Below are positions 31,029 through 32,536 of a DNA stretch of 32,536 nt, piece after piece. This DNA is from Duncaniella sp. (lineage in GTDB: Bacteria; Bacteroidota; Bacteroidia; Bacteroidales; Muribaculaceae): positions 1 to 32,536 of the forward strand of contig JAIDCC010000113.1 in NCBI GenBank assembly GCA_029056055.1, in the 5' to 3' direction. The position numbers were made by a program, and so were the translations under genes. The first letter of the stretch is position 1, and the number at the start of each line of letters is the position of its first letter. Under the pieces are notes generated by a model. That model worked only from the letters and a program-made list of their open reading frames with translations. It was not told the origin of the DNA and searched no databases.

Positions 31029-32360
31029 ATGCTCTTCTATTCTTCCAATCATCAAAGCCCCGACGTCAGCCTCGCCGAAGCGGTCATAAAGGGTCTCGCC
31101 CCCGACAACGGCCTCTACATGCCCGAGCGCATTCCTCAGCTCCCCGCCTCGTTTTTCGATGAAATCGCCTCGCTCTCGTTTCAGGAGATAGCGTTCCGCG
31201 TGGCCTCGGCCATCTTCGGTGACGACATTCCCGCCGACGCCCTCCGCGAAATTGTCTTCGACACCCTCTCTTTCCCATGCCCGGTTGTCGAGGTCAGCCC
31301 CCGCGTCTACAGCCTTGAACTCTTCCACGGGCCTACACTCGCCTTCAAAGATGTGGGCGCGCGCTTCATGGCCCGACTGCTCCGCCATTTCCTCGCGGCC
31401 TCGTCAGACAAACGCGGCGAAGTCCACGTGCTCGCAGCCACGAGCGGCGACACAGGCTCGGCCGTGGCAAACGGTTTCCTCGGTGTCGACGGCATCCGCG
31501 TCCACGTGCTCTATCCCAAAGGCAAGGTCTCCGCTATTCAGGAAAGTCAGTTTGCCACCCTCGGCCGAAACGTCACGGCCATCGAGGTTGACGGCACTTT
31601 CGACGACTGCCAGGCACTCGTAAAACAGGCGTTCCTCGACACTGAACTCAACTCCCGACTCCTCCTCACGTCGGCCAACTCCATCAACGTGGCCCGTTTC
31701 CTCCCCCAGATGTTCTACTACTTCGAGGCCTACGCCCAACTGCGTCGCGAGGGCATCCTGACTGCTGCCGACAAGTGGGTTGTCGCCGTCCCTTCGGGCA
31801 ATTTCGGTAACCTTACCGCCGGACTCATCGCCTCGCGCATGGGTCTCCCCGTCAGCCGCTTCATTGCCGCCGGAAATGCCAACCGCCCCGTGCCCGACTA
31901 TCTCGCTTCGGGCGTCTACACCCCTCGCCCAAGCGTGGCCACCATCGCCAACGCCATGGACGTAGGTGCCCCGAGCAACTTCGCCCGAATCCTCGACCTT
32001 TTCTCAAACAATCACGACGCGATAGCCGCCAACGTTCAGGCCACCGTCACCTCCGACAGCGAAATCTCCGAGACAATACGCGCCTGCTACGACCATACTG
32101 GCTACCTCCTCGACCCCCACGGAGCAACAGCCTACCGCGCCCTCACCCACGGCTCAACCGCGCTTCGCCCCGACGAAATCGGCACGTTCCTCGAAACAGC
32201 ACATCCCGCGAAATTCGTTGAAACCGTAGGTGCCATACTCGGCGACACCGCAAAAGTCCCCATGCCCGAGCGACTGATAGCCTTCACCCGCGCCCCCAAA
32301 CTCTCAATCCCCCTCGCGGCCTCCTACCCGGCCTTCCGCACCTACCTCCAAAACCTCTGA
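31029..32360 (+). CDS. thrC: Threonine synthase
   Basis: A 443-residue PLP enzyme that converts O-phosphohomoserine to threonine. The N-terminus carries the short-form signature VIKGLAPDNGLYMPERIP (19-36). The PLP lysine is Lys107 in HGPTLAFKDVGARFM. VLAATSGDTGSAVANGF near 135-151 and AVPSGNFGNLTAGLIASRMGLP near 251-272 (phosphate-binding SGNFGN) are diagnostic, and LDPHGATAY is near 357. Length is normal. ATG 31029 is preceded by repeat sequence rather than a Shine-Dalgarno site. Together with thrA and apgM it completes the route from aspartate semialdehyde to threonine. Confidence 0.97.
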   Translation: MLFYSSNHQSPDVSLAEAVIKGLAPDNGLYMPERIPQLPASFFDEIASLSFQEIAFRVASAIFGDDIPADALREIVFDTLSFPCPVVEVSPRVYSLELFHGPTLAFKDVGARFMARLLRHFLAASSDKRGEVHVLAATSGDTGSAVANGFLGVDGIRVHVLYPKGKVSAIQESQFATLGRNVTAIEVDGTFDDCQALVKQAFLDTELNSRLLLTSANSINVARFLPQMFYYFEAYAQLRREGILTAADKWVVAVPSGNFGNLTAGLIASRMGLPVSRFIAAGNANRPVPDYLASGVYTPRPSVATIANAMDVGAPSNFARILDLFSNNHDAIAANVQATVTSDSEISETIRACYDHTGYLLDPHGATAYRALTHGSTALRPDEIGTFLETAHPAKFVETVGAILGDTAKVPMPERLIAFTRAPKLSIPLAASYPAFRTYLQNL

Positions 32361-32400
32361 CTCCCGCGTCGCCCCGCCCCACAATCCGGTATCAATATCA

Positions 32401-32430
32401 ATTTCTCATTTTGTCAAAATGTCAAAATGT
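32401..32430. repeat. Short TTTTGTCA/TGTCAAAA tract
   Basis: A TTTCTCAT unit followed by two or three TGTCAAAA units lies 40 bp beyond the thrC stop. It is the shortest of the nine tracts. Confidence 0.75.
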
Positions 32431-32472
32431 GTCTTTGCCTGAAAAAAGTTGACTCAATTAAAAATTAATAAT

Positions 32473-32536
32473 ATGAGTTCAACAAAGCATCAACATCGGC
32501 TTGACGAAGTAATTCGTTTGCGCCGAGCCGGCATGG
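32473..32536 (+). CDS. Truncated gene at the window edge, unknown
   Basis: ATG 32473 opens a frame that runs off the end: MSSTKHQHRLDEVIRLRRAG plus one more residue. The upstream 50 bp is very AT-rich, and the codons are less GC-biased than in thrC. The basic, helical N-terminus could belong to a DNA-binding protein, but 21 residues are too few to classify. Confidence 0.4.
   Translation, partial: MSSTKHQHRLDEVIRLRRAGM

Noticed and set aside
2650-32430. Octamer tracts as CRISPR arrays or phage attachment repeats
   Set aside because: Units are 8-10 bp, degenerate, directly abutting and without unique spacers; no cas or integrase gene is present.

Overview
The window is a stretch of ordinary chromosome from a GC-rich member of the order Bacteroidales. 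The evidence is the promoter type (Bacteroidetes -7 box TAnnTTTG, several with a TTG element 19-20 bp upstream), the near absence of Shine-Dalgarno sequences, and family-typical neighbourhoods: thrA-apgM-thrC, pyrB-pyrI-flavin reductase-glyA, and nadC next to rlmH. Genus cannot be read from the sequence; a Muribaculaceae-like or related gut lineage is a guess. There are no rRNA or tRNA genes, no CRISPR array and no recognisable insertion sequence or prophage.

Layout. 1-7.0 kb: a small exported protein and topoisomerase III (topB), a Tat-exported TIGR04076 protein, a divergent pair (HsdR-N-like nuclease-fold protein / holA), a HAD phosphatase, nadC, and rlmH with a TTG start. 7.0-10.7 kb (minus): an operon of alpha/beta hydrolase, a membrane-embedded MurF-like ligase and a D-Ala-D-Ala ligase-type ATP-grasp enzyme. 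10.7-17.7 kb (minus): a thioredoxin-fold protein without cysteines, a 1016-residue receiver-receiver-PPDK_N protein, a phosphoethanolamine-transferase-like sulfatase-fold enzyme, and a DcaP-like outer-membrane porin. 18.0-21.5 kb (plus): pyrB-pyrI-flavin reductase-glyA, closed by a strong intrinsic terminator. 21.5-24.4 kb: TerD, a TerB-like protein, and a convergent ECF-type sigma factor. 24.8-26.7 kb (minus): a protein with five DUF349 repeats. 26.9-32.4 kb (plus): the threonine operon thrA-apgM-thrC behind a leader of about 260 nt. A truncated, AT-richer gene starts at the right edge.

The genes cover DNA maintenance, cofactor, pyrimidine, one-carbon and threonine metabolism, and cell-envelope building. 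The most interesting signals are: (1) the structured thrA leader, with a 9-codon ORF, two mutually exclusive pairings and a terminator-like hairpin; (2) the receiver-receiver-ATP-grasp protein, which lacks the catalytic parts of PEP synthase, next to a cysteine-less thioredoxin-fold protein; (3) a dispersed intergenic repeat family made of TGTCAAAA and TTCTCATT octamers; (4) the hydrolase / membrane Mur ligase / Ddl operon; (5) two copies of a TGTCCC/GGGACA palindrome. All family assignments come from reading motifs; no database search was run.
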